Positions 7,968-16,596 of a DNA stretch of 64,000 nucleotides are shown in pieces. The stretch's first letter is position 1. The number at the start of each line of letters is the position of its first letter. The position numbers were made by a program, and so were the translations under genes. The DNA comes from JALORV01 sp963754065. Lineage in GTDB: Bacteria > Pseudomonadota > Gammaproteobacteria > Burkholderiales > Burkholderiaceae_F. Below the pieces are notes generated by a model, which did no database searches, was not told where the DNA came from, and saw only the letters and a program-made list of their open reading frames with translations. The stretch covers positions 33,090-97,089 of the forward strand of contig CAVWFH010000017.1 in the NCBI GenBank assembly GCA_963754065.1. Direction: 5' to 3'.

Positions 7968-9071
7968 ATGAATCCACTCGACTACAAGCAGGCGGGCGTC
8001 GACTACGCCAGTATCGATCCGCTGAAGATCCGCGCGCAGCACGCTGCGGCGGGCACGGCCGGCAACCTGGCCCGGCACGGCCTGGTCGAGGTCGCTGCGT
8101 CGCGTGGCGAGTCGGCCTACGTGGTCGACTGCGGTGATTTCTACCTTGCCTCGATCACCGAATGCCTCGGCACCAAGGCGCTGGTCGCCGACGCGATGCG
8201 GACGATCACCGGCCGCACGTACTACGACCAGATCGCGCAGGACACGCTGGCAATGGCGCTCAACGACATCATCACCGTCGGCGCGACGCCGGTATCAGTG
8301 CATGCCTACTGGGCGACCGGCGGCAGCGACTGGTTCGCCGATGCGGAGCGCGCACGCGACCTGGTGGACGGCTGGCGCGCTGCCTGCGACCGCAGCGGCG
8401 TGGCCTGGGGAGGCGGTGAAACGCCCGCACTGGCCGGGGTGGTCGAGTCCGGCCGCATCGACCTGGCCGCCTCTTGTGTCGGACTGGTCCGGCCGAAGTC
8501 GCGCCTGACGCTGGGCGAAAGGTTGGGTGACGGTGATGCGATCGTTCTGCTGGCTTCGAGCGGCATACACGCGAATGGCGTTTCGCTGGCACGCAAGCTC
8601 ACCGAACGACTGCCCGACGGCTACCGCACACGCCTGTCCGACGGCACGATGTACGGCGAAGCGGTGCTGGTCCCGACCGTGCTGTATTCACCGGTGACCG
8701 AGGCGCTGGCGGCCGCAGGAATCGTTCCGCACTACTGTGCGAATGTCACCGGGCACGGCTGGCGCAAGCTGATGCGTCATCCCGGCGACTTCACGTACCG
8801 CCTGCATTCTCTGCCGACCGTACCGCCGGTGCTCGACTTCATCCGCCAGCAGGCCGGCATCAGCGACCGCGAGGCCTACGGCAATCTCAACATGGGCGCA
8901 GGCTTCGCGCTGTATGTCGCCGCGCAGGACGCCCAGCGCTGTGTCGAGATCGCTGCCGCGTGCGGCGTGACGGCCTGGCGTGCCGGGACGGTGGAATCGG
9001 GTGTGAAGCAGGTCGTGATCGAGCCGCTCCAGCTCGTCTTCGGCGCCGACGACCTGCACGTACGCGCCTGA
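7968..9071 (+). CDS. purM: PurM-family AIR synthase-like protein (variant signature)
   Basis: PurM cyclises formylglycinamidine ribonucleotide to aminoimidazole ribonucleotide in purine synthesis. The 367-residue product has the family's length and fold markers: DYKQAGVDYASIDPLK at the start, TLAMALNDIITVGATP (about 86-101), WGGGETPALAGVV (about 145-157), LLASSGIHANGVSLARKL (about 190-207) and a C-terminal NMGAGFALYV (about 306-315). The usual TDGVGTK loop reads TECLGTK and the later TGGGF reads TGHGW. It sits where purM normally lies opposite hda, so it may be the organism's working PurM, or a paralogue. Confidence 0.75.
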   Translation: MNPLDYKQAGVDYASIDPLKIRAQHAAAGTAGNLARHGLVEVAASRGESAYVVDCGDFYLASITECLGTKALVADAMRTITGRTYYDQIAQDTLAMALNDIITVGATPVSVHAYWATGGSDWFADAERARDLVDGWRAACDRSGVAWGGGETPALAGVVESGRIDLAASCVGLVRPKSRLTLGERLGDGDAIVLLASSGIHANGVSLARKLTERLPDGYRTRLSDGTMYGEAVLVPTVLYSPVTEALAAAGIVPHYCANVTGHGWRKLMRHPGDFTYRLHSLPTVPPVLDFIRQQAGISDREAYGNLNMGAGFALYVAAQDAQRCVEIAAACGVTAWRAGTVESGVKQVVIEPLQLVFGADDLHVRA

Positions 9072-9114
9072 AGGGGTGGAGCGCCGGAGGCTTTCCCTTT
9101 CCCGTTCCCCATCC

Positions 9115-9411
9115 CTACAGGGTCGCCGACTCCTGCATCGCCAGGGCGCGCGCTGGCGCCGGCAGCGAACGCTCGACATCGGCCGCTGACAGCAGTGCAT
9201 GGTCGGGCGTGGCCGACGGTGCCTGGCCGAAAAAGACCGACGCACCGGCCGACCGACTCGAATACTGCATCTGAACCGCATCATCCCCGGCCGTCGCGTG
9301 CCTGCCGGCGTTGTGGCCGACCAGCGCACTCAGGGCAGGCGCGATGATCAACGCCAAAACGAGCTGAGCGCGCCGCATCGGCTTCCTGGCACGACGATCA
9401 TCTGGTTTCAT
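9115..9411 (-). CDS. Small single-pass membrane or exported protein, function unknown
   Basis: The ATG at 9411 follows a strong ribosome site (GGAGG, six bases ahead) and gives 98 residues. The basic N-terminus (KPDDRRARKPMRRAQ) leads into a hydrophobic segment (LVLALIIAPALSAL, about 16-30), then a polar tail of about 65 residues rich in Ala and Ser. It could be a signal-anchored periplasmic protein. I recognise no family. It is divergent from the LuxR-HTH gene at 9672. Confidence 0.55.
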   Translation of the reverse strand: MKPDDRRARKPMRRAQLVLALIIAPALSALVGHNAGRHATAGDDAVQMQYSSRSAGASVFFGQAPSATPDHALLSAADVERSLPAPARALAMQESATL

Positions 9412-9671
9412 TCTGACCTCCGCAAGCTGCGTCGGATTCCCTCTGCAGCACGGCGCCAGTGTGCGCGTGGACGACTCGCGCACGCACCCCGAAAATCGGG
9501 GAATGCAACCCGGATTGAGCCTTGCCGTCGCTGTCGGAAATTCACAAACGCTCGGTTGCGGTGAACACCGCAGTGAATATTGCAGCGGACATTCACGTGC
9601 CGTGCGATTGAACCGTTGCCGCCGGCCCCGCATCATGTTCACGTCGGAAATGTTGAGATGCAACGCCAGCG

Positions 9672-10667
9672 ATGCGATACCGCGAGATCACAGTGCGCGA
9701 TGTGCCGGACTGCGTGCGACTACTGAAGTCGCACGGAGGCCTTGCGCTCAACGCGCGCGTGTGGCGGGCCCTGCCATCACTCTGGGCGTCGCTTTGCACG
9801 TCCACCGCACCCAATCCCATGATGCTGATCGAGGATGCCGAGGACGAGGGTCATCCCCGGGTCTGCGTGGCGCCCGGGCACTTCGTTCGACCCGCGTTCA
9901 TCGCGCGCTACCACGCAGCGCCACGACCGTACCTGCTTGGAGCGATCTACGAGGCCATGCTGGATGGCGCGGCACCGCTGATGTCGCTCGACGACGTAAG
10001 GACTGCGAACTCAGGTGACGGGCTGCACGCGGTGATCGGCCAGCCCGCCCATGAACCGCGACCCTGGAGCGATCCTGTGCTCGAGCGCATGCGCCATGTC
10101 GCCGCGTTGGGGTTCATCCACTGCTTCGGCGGATATCGCATCCGGTCGCTGCACTACGAGGCGTACGGTGACGCCGCTGCGACATTTCTGCGGGCGGGCG
10201 GATTCAGGATCGAGCATGACTTCGCGCCGATTGAACGCACAAAGGGCTGCGATCCCGCCCGGCTGCCACGCATGTTCGTGAAGTACCGTGACGAGGTCGA
10301 GCCCGGGGCCATCGATGTCATGGCCGCGCACATCTTTCACTTTTCCGAACCGCGACTGGGCCTGACACCGGCGGAGCAACGTGTCGTGCTGCGGGCGCTG
10401 CTGGGCGAATCCGATCGCCGGATCGCCGAGGCATTGCACCTGTCGACCGAGACGGTGCGTTCGGCGTGGGATTCGGCTTATGGCCGCATCGCGCGGGTCG
10501 TGCCGGCCGTATTCGAGGGGGACGTCGTGGAGCACACCGGTCGCGGAGCGGAGAAACGACGGCTCGCGGTGGAGTACCTGCGCCAGCACCTGCACGAGCT
10601 GCGACCGCACCGCTGGGGCGAGCGACCGCCGCTACGCCCGCTCGAGCGCCGCGAGGCGGTCTCCTAG
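9672..10667 (+). CDS. Orphan regulator with a LuxR-type helix-turn-helix
   Basis: The 331-residue protein has an N-terminal part starting RYREITVRDVPDCVRLL that resembles the first strand and helix of GNAT folds. A middle part (about 140-180) is rich in aromatic residues. A LuxR-like HTH follows at about 230-276: LTPAEQRVVLRALLGESDRR, then IAEALHLSTETVRSAWD. It is probably a DNA-binding regulator with an unassigned sensor domain. Its end overlaps the convergent miaA gene by 36 bp. The ribosome site is weak, so the start is less certain than the frame. Confidence 0.65.
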   Translation: MRYREITVRDVPDCVRLLKSHGGLALNARVWRALPSLWASLCTSTAPNPMMLIEDAEDEGHPRVCVAPGHFVRPAFIARYHAAPRPYLLGAIYEAMLDGAAPLMSLDDVRTANSGDGLHAVIGQPAHEPRPWSDPVLERMRHVAALGFIHCFGGYRIRSLHYEAYGDAAATFLRAGGFRIEHDFAPIERTKGCDPARLPRMFVKYRDEVEPGAIDVMAAHIFHFSEPRLGLTPAEQRVVLRALLGESDRRIAEALHLSTETVRSAWDSAYGRIARVVPAVFEGDVVEHTGRGAEKRRLAVEYLRQHLHELRPHRWGERPPLRPLERREAVS

Positions 10668-11570
10668 CGGGCCGCGTCCGTCGATCTGCAGCGGATCGAA
10701 CGCGCAATCGGCTGCCAGCGAGCGCAGCCAGGTGAGCTGACGCTTGGCGAGCTGGCGCGTCGCGGCAATCGCGGCTGCACGGAACTGCGCGTGCGAGCTG
10801 GTGCCGTCGAGGTGAGCCCAGGCCTGGCGGTAGCCGACGCTGCGCATCGAAGGCAGGTCGGGCGTCAGGTCGCCGCGTTGCCGCAACCTGTCCACCTCAT
10901 CGACAAAGCCTTGCCTGAGCATCTCGTCGAAGCGCTGTTCGATGCGCTGGTGCAGCGCGGCGCGATCGGCAGGCATCAGGGCGACGACATCGAGCCGCAA
11001 TGACGGCTTCCGGTCCGGTGCGAGCAGGCGCGACATGGGCACGCCCGTGACTTCAATGATCTCCAGCGCGCGCTCGATGCGCTGGGAATCGTTCGGGGCG
11101 AGCCGCGCAGCGGTCGACGGATCGAGCCGGGCCAGCCGTGCGTGCAGTGCCGGCCACCCCAGGCGCCGCGCGTCATCTTCGAGCAGGGCGCGAATCGAAG
11201 CGTCGGCCGACGGTAGTTCGGACAGACCGTCGCGCAGCGCCTTTGCATACAACATGGTCCCGCCCACCAGCAGCGGCAGCCTTCCCCTCGACCGAACGTC
11301 GGCAATGGCGATCTCGGCGTCACGGACAAAGTCGGCGGCGGAATACCGCTGCGCGGGGTCACGCAGGTCGATCAGGTGGTGGGCGACGGCGGCACGCTCG
11401 GCGAGGGTCGGCTTGGCGGTGCCGATGTCGAGGCCGCGGTAGACCTGTGCCGAGTCGACGCTGATGATCTCGATCGGGTAGCGCTGCGCGAGTTCGAGCG
11501 CGAGTGCGCTCTTGCCGCTGCCCGTCGGTCCGAGCAGCATCAGCGCGTCGACTTGGGGCAACTCAGGCAT
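10632..11570 (-). CDS. miaA: tRNA dimethylallyltransferase
   Basis: MiaA adds a dimethylallyl group to A37 of tRNAs that read U-starting codons. The 312-residue product shows the P-loop LLGPTGSGKSALALEL (about 12-27), VDSAQVYRGLDIGTAKP (about 38-54), HHLIDLRDPAQRYSAADF (about 65-82), PLLVGGTMLYAKAL (about 99-112), APNDSQRIERALEI (about 157-170) and SVGYRQAW near 245. mutL lies upstream on the same strand as in many proteobacteria, but here a plus-strand gene sits between them. Confidence 0.96.
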   Translation of the reverse strand: MPELPQVDALMLLGPTGSGKSALALELAQRYPIEIISVDSAQVYRGLDIGTAKPTLAERAAVAHHLIDLRDPAQRYSAADFVRDAEIAIADVRSRGRLPLLVGGTMLYAKALRDGLSELPSADASIRALLEDDARRLGWPALHARLARLDPSTAARLAPNDSQRIERALEIIEVTGVPMSRLLAPDRKPSLRLDVVALMPADRAALHQRIEQRFDEMLRQGFVDEVDRLRQRGDLTPDLPSMRSVGYRQAWAHLDGTSSHAQFRAAAIAATRQLAKRQLTWLRSLAADCAFDPLQIDGRGPLGDRLAALERA

Positions 11571-11708
11571 GGTCGAGCGGAAACGTCTCGGACAGACGCC
11601 AAGGTTTCATCGACGCCGAGATTACCTTGATCGAGCGAAGGATCCGCAGGCGCGACGGTTGTACAGTTGGGTGTCATTCCAGTGCAATGGACAGGAGCAT
11701 GTGACGCG

Positions 11709-12077
11709 ATGATCGACGCGGAACTGTTTCGCACCGAAGGCATCCTCACCGTGTTCCCGACCGGAGCACTGTCCGAGCGCGACTTCACGGCACTGGCCGG
11801 ACTGGTCGATCCGTACATCGAGGATCGTGGAGCGCTCAACGGCCTGATGATCATTGCCGAGCAGTTCCCGGGATGGGAGAGTTTCGCCGCCCTCGTCACA
11901 CATATCCGCTTCGTGCGCAGCCATGAAAGCCACATTCGACGCATCGCCGTGGTGACGGATTCGGTGCTGCTTGAACTGCTGCCTGCGCTGGCTCGCCATT
12001 TCGTACATGCCGAGGTGCGCCGCTTTTCGTTCGTCCAGCGCGACGCGGCGCGAGCCTGGCTGATTTCGGGAACTTGA
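11709..12077 (+). CDS. SpoIIAA-like (STAS-fold) protein
   Basis: The 122-residue protein matches the SpoIIAA-like family in layout: an opening strand (GILTVFPTGALSERDFTAL), a central LNGLMIIAEQFPGWESFAALVTH (described by its start, about 45-67) and a closing IRRIAVVTDSVLLELLPALARHFVHAEVR region in which the strand IAVVTD is clear. Members of this family have no settled function, although the STAS fold often binds partner proteins or lipids. The ATG at 11709 follows AGGAG by 11 bases. The gene is wedged on the opposite strand between mutL and miaA. Confidence 0.75.
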   Translation: MIDAELFRTEGILTVFPTGALSERDFTALAGLVDPYIEDRGALNGLMIIAEQFPGWESFAALVTHIRFVRSHESHIRRIAVVTDSVLLELLPALARHFVHAEVRRFSFVQRDAARAWLISGT

Positions 12078-12113
12078 TCGCGAGTTTCCGAATTCGGCGT
12101 GGTGTTCGCCGCG

Positions 12114-13862
12114 CTACCTGCCGCGCAGGAACATTCGGTCGAGGTCCGCGATGCTGAGCTGGACCCAGGTCGGCCGGCCGTGGTTGCACTGGTCGGCACG
12201 CTCGGTTGCTTCCATTTCGCGCAGCAGTGCGTTCATCTCGTCGATCGTCAGGCGGCGGTTCGCGCGCACCGCGCCGTGGCAGGCAAGCGTGGACAGCAAC
12301 TCGTTGCGATGTTCCGTCAGCACGCGCGAGCCGCCGAACTCGCGCAGGTCACGCAGGATGTCACGCGCCAGCGCGGTTCCATCGGCCTGGGCGAGCAACG
12401 CCGGCACCGCGCGCAGAGCCAGTTGCGTCGGCGAAACCGGAGCGAGGTCGAGACCCAGGTGGGCCAGGAGTTCCACTTCGTCGACGGCGGTCGCCAGGTC
12501 GAGCGGCGAACCGGTGAAGACCTGCGGGATCAGCAGGCGCTGTTGCGGAATCGCGCGTGCGTCGAGCTGCTGCTTGAGCTTTTCATAGACGATGCGCTCG
12601 TGCGCGGCATGCATGTCGACGATGATGAGACCGCGCTCGTTCTGCGCCAGCACGTAGATGCCAGCCAGCTGTGCGATCGCGATGCCCAGCGGCAGGGTGT
12701 CCATGCCGGTGCCGGGAGCTGCATCGGGCAGGGCCGGTCTTTCGGCAAGCGCTGCCAGGTAGCTGGCGACCGACTGCTCGACGCCGAACCGGATCTGCTC
12801 CGTCGGCGCGCGCCAGGTCGACGTCGGCACGGGCGTCGCCTCGTCGGCGGGCACGGGAGCCGCCACGCGAGTGGACTCCGCCAGGGCCGCCTGCACCGCG
12901 TGCAGCACGAACTGGTGCACGTACGACGAGTCGCGGAAGCGGACCTCGACCTTGGTGGGATGCACGTTCACGTCTACACGACGGGGATCGATCGACAGGT
13001 GCAGGCAGTACATCGGCTGGCTGCCGCCGTGCAGAACGTCGGCATAGGCTGACCGCACTGCATGAGTCAGCACACGGTCGCGCACATAGCGGCCATTGAC
13101 GAAGAAGTACTGGGCATCGGCGCGCGCGCGGCTGGCGGTGGGCAGCCCCACCCATCCATGCAGCCGTATGCCCGGCGCCGCGGCGTCGACCTCGCGCTCG
13201 GCAGCCGAGAACTCGTCCGGCAGCAACTGGAGCGCGCGTTCATGCGCTGACTGGGGCGGCAAGGACAGCAGCGTTCGACCCTGGTGCACCACGGTGAATG
13301 CGACCGCCGGATGAGCCGCCGCGATGCGCTCGACCTGCGTGATGCAGTGTGCGAGTTCGGTTGCCTCGGCGCGCAGGAACTTGCGCCTCGCGGGCGTCTT
13401 GTGGAAAAGGTCCGCCACCTCGATCCGCGTGCCTGCCGATCCCGCAGCCGGCGTGAGTTCTCCGCTGTTGCTGATCGACCAGCCGCTGTCGGATGCAAGC
13501 GTGCGCGAGTAGACGGTGACGTCGGCGACCGACGCGATCGACGCCAGCGCCTCGCCGCGAAAACCCAATGACTCGACCCCCTCGAGGTCCTCGAGGCTTG
13601 CGATCTTGCTGGTCGCGTGGCGCGCCAGCGCCAAGGCCAGTTCGTCGCGCGGGATGCCGCTGCCGTCATCGGTGACCGCGACGCGCTTGATGCCGCCCGC
13701 GTCGAGGCGGATCTCAATGCGGGTCGCGCCGGCATCGAGACTGTTCTCCAGCAGTTCCTTGACGACCGAAGCCGGGCGCTCGACGACCTCGCCGGCAGCG
13801 ATCTGGCTGATCAGTACGTCGTCCAGCGGACGGATCGGCAGGCGGTCGAAAGAGGAGGTCAT
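12114..13862 (-). CDS. mutL: DNA mismatch repair protein MutL, with endonuclease-type motifs
   Basis: MutL couples MutS mismatch recognition to strand incision. The 582-residue protein has the GHKL ATPase: IAAGEVVERPASVVKELLEN (about 21-40), DAGATRIEI, DDGSGIP (about 67-73), RHATSKI (about 84-90) and GFRGEALASI (about 102-111). The C-terminal domain contains DMHAAHERIVYEK (about 418-430), matching DQHAx2Ex4E apart from Gln to Met, and near the end CNHGRPTWVQL, similar to the zinc-binding CPHGRP motif. This suggests an intrinsic nicking endonuclease rather than dependence on MutH. Confidence 0.95.
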   Translation of the reverse strand: MTSSFDRLPIRPLDDVLISQIAAGEVVERPASVVKELLENSLDAGATRIEIRLDAGGIKRVAVTDDGSGIPRDELALALARHATSKIASLEDLEGVESLGFRGEALASIASVADVTVYSRTLASDSGWSISNSGELTPAAGSAGTRIEVADLFHKTPARRKFLRAEATELAHCITQVERIAAAHPAVAFTVVHQGRTLLSLPPQSAHERALQLLPDEFSAAEREVDAAAPGIRLHGWVGLPTASRARADAQYFFVNGRYVRDRVLTHAVRSAYADVLHGGSQPMYCLHLSIDPRRVDVNVHPTKVEVRFRDSSYVHQFVLHAVQAALAESTRVAAPVPADEATPVPTSTWRAPTEQIRFGVEQSVASYLAALAERPALPDAAPGTGMDTLPLGIAIAQLAGIYVLAQNERGLIIVDMHAAHERIVYEKLKQQLDARAIPQQRLLIPQVFTGSPLDLATAVDEVELLAHLGLDLAPVSPTQLALRAVPALLAQADGTALARDILRDLREFGGSRVLTEHRNELLSTLACHGAVRANRRLTIDEMNALLREMEATERADQCNHGRPTWVQLSIADLDRMFLRGR

Positions 13863-13975
13863 CGCGGTGAATTATAGGAACCGAACGCGGGATAACCCGC
13901 GCGGGGCGACCTGGGCCGTCGCGTATGATCCGCGCGCTTCGTCACCCCCGCCGCTGCCGCGCTGTCGACACCTCC

Positions 13976-14635
13976 ATGGAAGGCATCAACTGGCTTGACC
14001 TGTTCAATGCGATGGATCGCTTTCTGGTGGCGATCGTCGAGCAGAACGTCCTGCTGGTGTACGTGACGCTCGCGGCCATCTTCTTTTCCGAGACCGGCCT
14101 GGTGGTCATGGCGTTCCTGCCCGGCGACTCGCTGCTGTTCGTCGCCGGGGCCGTATCGGCGCTGCCGCAGGCACAGGCCAAAGGGCTCAGTGTTCACCTG
14201 CTGGCGCTTGTCATCACCATCGCTGCCGTGCTGGGCAATACCCTCAACTACGCCATCGGCGCGTGGCTGGGAAAGAAGGTCTATGACGGCACGATTGGCT
14301 GGATCGACCAGACGGCGCTGAAGAAGACCCATGACTTCTACGAGCGGCACGGTGGCAAGACGGTGGTGATCGCGCGCTTCGTGCCGGTCGTGCGTTCGTT
14401 CGCGCCGTTGGTAGCAGGTGCTTCCGGAATGGACTTTCGCAGGTTCCAGATCTACAACGTCCTCGGGGCGCTGATCTGGGTGGTGTCGCTGGTCTATGGT
14501 GGCTACCTCTTCGGCAATGTTCCGATCATCAAGGACAACCTCGGCATCATCCTGATCGTCGGCATCGCCGCCGTCGTCGGTCCCTTGCTGCTGGCCGCCG
14601 TGCTGCGGTTACTGCGCCGCCGCTCGACCGCCTGA
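13976..14635 (+). CDS. DedA-family membrane protein
   Basis: The 219-residue inner-membrane protein carries the DedA hallmarks: an FFSETGLVVMAFLPGDSLLF loop (about 35-54), GNTLNYAIGAWLG (about 88-100), the FYERHGGKTVVIARFVPVVRSFAPLVAG block (about 120-147) with the conserved Arg residues, and four or five hydrophobic segments. DedA proteins act in membrane homeostasis and some are undecaprenyl-phosphate flippases. The ATG at 13976 gives the expected N-terminus; a further upstream ATG at 13925 would add an unlike, Arg-rich leader. YitT follows after 35 bp. Confidence 0.92.
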   Translation: MEGINWLDLFNAMDRFLVAIVEQNVLLVYVTLAAIFFSETGLVVMAFLPGDSLLFVAGAVSALPQAQAKGLSVHLLALVITIAAVLGNTLNYAIGAWLGKKVYDGTIGWIDQTALKKTHDFYERHGGKTVVIARFVPVVRSFAPLVAGASGMDFRRFQIYNVLGALIWVVSLVYGGYLFGNVPIIKDNLGIILIVGIAAVVGPLLLAAVLRLLRRRSTA

Positions 14636-14670
14636 ATCGGGCGGATAGCGCAGACATTGGTCGTCGCGCC

Positions 14671-15285
14671 ATGTTCCAGCCCGCACAGACACCGACCCAG
14701 CACACGTTTTTCGAGGACGCGCAGGCGCTCGTGACGGCGACGCTGTTCATCGCGCTCGGGGTCGGCATGTACGGGCACGCGGGACTGCTGACGGGCGGAA
14801 CCGCCGGCATTGCGTTTCTCGTGCACTACGCCACCGGCTGGCGCTTTGGTCCGGTGTTCTTCGCGATCAATCTGCCCTTTGCGTGGTTTGCCGTTCGGAC
14901 CCTGGGGTGGCGCTTCGCAATCAAGAGTTTCATTGCGGTCGCATTGCTGTCCGGTCTGACCGAGGTGCTGCCGCTGGGAGTGCGGTTCGACTGGCTGCAG
15001 CCGGTCTATGCGGCGATCATGGGCGGCTTCTTGATCGGCGTCGGCCTGCTGATGCTGTTCCGGCACCAGGCCAGCCTTGGTGGAGTCAATGTGCTGGTGC
15101 TGTGGCTGCAGCAGCGCTTCGGCTGGCGAGCCGGCGCGGTGCAGATGGGCATCGATTGCGCCATCGTCGTGGCGGCGCTCGCGATCGTCGATCCGGCGTC
15201 GGTCGCGATCTCGGTCATCGGTGCCGTCGCACTGAACCTCGTGGTGGCCATCAACCACAAGCCGGGACGGTACCTCGGGGTTTGA
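14671..15285 (+). CDS. YitT-family membrane protein
   Basis: The 204-residue protein has five to six hydrophobic segments and the YitT signatures: HAGLLTGGTAGIAFLVHY (about 31-48), a second glycine-rich stretch at about 110-133 (GGFLIGVGLLMLFRHQASLGG, shown in part) and NVLVLWLQQRFG (about 134-145). YitT proteins are widespread inner-membrane proteins with unproven transport roles. The short gap to the DedA gene suggests co-transcription. No regulatory signal is evident. Confidence 0.85.
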   Translation: MFQPAQTPTQHTFFEDAQALVTATLFIALGVGMYGHAGLLTGGTAGIAFLVHYATGWRFGPVFFAINLPFAWFAVRTLGWRFAIKSFIAVALLSGLTEVLPLGVRFDWLQPVYAAIMGGFLIGVGLLMLFRHQASLGGVNVLVLWLQQRFGWRAGAVQMGIDCAIVVAALAIVDPASVAISVIGAVALNLVVAINHKPGRYLGV

Positions 15286-15356
15286 TATCGAACCCGCCGC
15301 CCGGGGCCTCCCGTGATGGTCGACTCCGCGCGGAAGGCAGGACGACGTCGAGCGCG

Positions 15357-15599
15357 CTACTTCTGATTGCTGCCGATCTGTCCACCGACTACGGTACCGA
15401 TCACCGCCCCCGATGCAATCGCCACGGTCCGTCCCGCGCCGCCGCCGATCAGGGAACCCAGCGCCGCACCGGTGACGCCCCCGACGATCTGGCCGGTCGC
15501 CTTGTTCTGTTCCTGCGGCGTCATGTTGGCGCAGCCGCCGAGCGCAAATGCCGCTATCGCGCAAGCGATCGCTGTGGCCGATCTTGAAGTGACCTTCAT
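15357..15599 (-). CDS. Small glycine-zipper lipoprotein
   Basis: The 80-residue product has a lipoprotein signal (FALGGCAN, lipid-bearing Cys at about residue 24). A glycine-rich hairpin of two membrane-like segments follows: GQIVGGVTGAALGSLIGGGAG (first part) and IASGAVIGTVVGGQIG. This is the glycine-zipper 2TM layout of SlyB/OsmB-like outer-membrane lipoproteins. The ATG at 15599 sits seven bases after AGGAG. It lies ten bases downstream of the EF-hand gene, so the pair likely form one transcript. Confidence 0.8.
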   Translation of the reverse strand: MKVTSRSATAIACAIAAFALGGCANMTPQEQNKATGQIVGGVTGAALGSLIGGGAGRTVAIASGAVIGTVVGGQIGSNQK

Positions 15600-15609
15600 T
15601 TGAATTCTC

Positions 15610-16047
15610 CTAATTGCGCGCGCTGCGCACTTTGATGACATACACGCGAACCTCTTCGAATGTGACGACACCGTTGCGGTCCGTATCGGCTTCGAAGAAC
15701 TCCCAGACGCGGTCGGCGGCGACTTCACCAACGGAGAGCCTGCCGTCGCCATCGCGGTCGGCACGCTGCACCCGGTTCGGGTCATAGCCCGGCAGTTCAT
15801 CCTTCGACAGGTGCTTATCCCGGTTCTTGTCGAGCGCCACGAAGATCAGGATCGCATCGCCCACGGCTTCGTCGATGTTGATCACGCCATCCTTGTTGTC
15901 GTCGGCGGCGGCGATGGCCTTGCGCAGATCCTCGTCGCTCGGGGGAGCCGGCCGCGTCTGAGCCACCACGGCTCCGAACGCGAACGTCGCCGCCAGCAGC
16001 GCAGTGCCGGCCATCGTCCAGGGGGAAAGTGAAAGTCGCGAACTCAT
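15610..16047 (-). CDS. Exported EF-hand calcium-binding protein
   Basis: The 145-residue protein begins with a signal peptide (TMAGTALLAATFAFGAVVAQ, cleavage near residue 30). Four EF-hand-like loops follow: DDNKDGVINIDEA (about 49-61), DKNRDKHLSKDEL (about 73-85), DRDGDGRLSVGEV (about 97-109) and DTDRNGVVTFEEV (about 121-133). Each has Asp or Asn at the metal-coordinating positions and an acidic or near-acidic twelfth residue. It is probably a periplasmic Ca2+ sensor or buffer; the partner is unknown. It is the first gene of the pair with the glycine-zipper lipoprotein. Confidence 0.85.
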   Translation of the reverse strand: MSSRLSLSPWTMAGTALLAATFAFGAVVAQTRPAPPSDEDLRKAIAAADDNKDGVINIDEAVGDAILIFVALDKNRDKHLSKDELPGYDPNRVQRADRDGDGRLSVGEVAADRVWEFFEADTDRNGVVTFEEVRVYVIKVRSARN

Positions 16048-16596
16048 CAGGTCTCCTTCGCGGGGTACAGAGTGACGTCCAGTGTGGCAAGGATAAGCCT
16101 TGTCAGGTCAGTGCCGGGACGGTTGGAGACGGCCCGCGTCGATCCCTGCAGGCAGGGCGTCGACACGAGCTCGTCGAAGTTGCGCTCGACTTCGGCGACC
16201 TGGCCGCGATCGCGGCGGCGGCCTCGGCGCAGCCTCAGACGGTACGGGTCGACTTCAGTACTTTGACGACTGGTCGTCGGCCGACATCGAGGCTGTGGCG
16301 ACCACACTGCGCGCGACGCGCCCGTTCGGTCGAACTCGTCGCCTGCGGTCCGGAGGGCTTTTCGCGCGCTGCTTTCCGCGGCAGCGCGCCTGAACGACCT
16401 GCCGCTGCAATTGCAGACGCTCCTCAGCAGCGTGCGCCGGCGTGTGCGAACGTGCCGGCGGCCGCTCCGGGTGCCAGCGCGAGCGCTGGCGGAGGGCGGG
16501 CGAAGCCGCGGTTGCGCGCTACTGGCTGCAGGTGATGCCGTAGCGAAGTCTGGCGGAACGCGCCGGACCGTTCGGCAAGGGCGCGCGTGCGCTGCG
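16048..16596. other. 549-bp stretch without a convincing gene
   Basis: No intact gene is supported here. On the plus strand, short protein-like pieces appear in shifting frames: LVEVALDFGDLAAIAAAA near 16163-16216, YFDDWSSADIEAVATTLRA near 16258-16315 and ARLNDLPLQLQTLL near 16384-16427. That pattern could be a decayed gene with several frameshifts, but I cannot name a parent family, and GC-rich DNA gives such pieces by chance. No terminator or promoter is clear. Confidence 0.3.
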
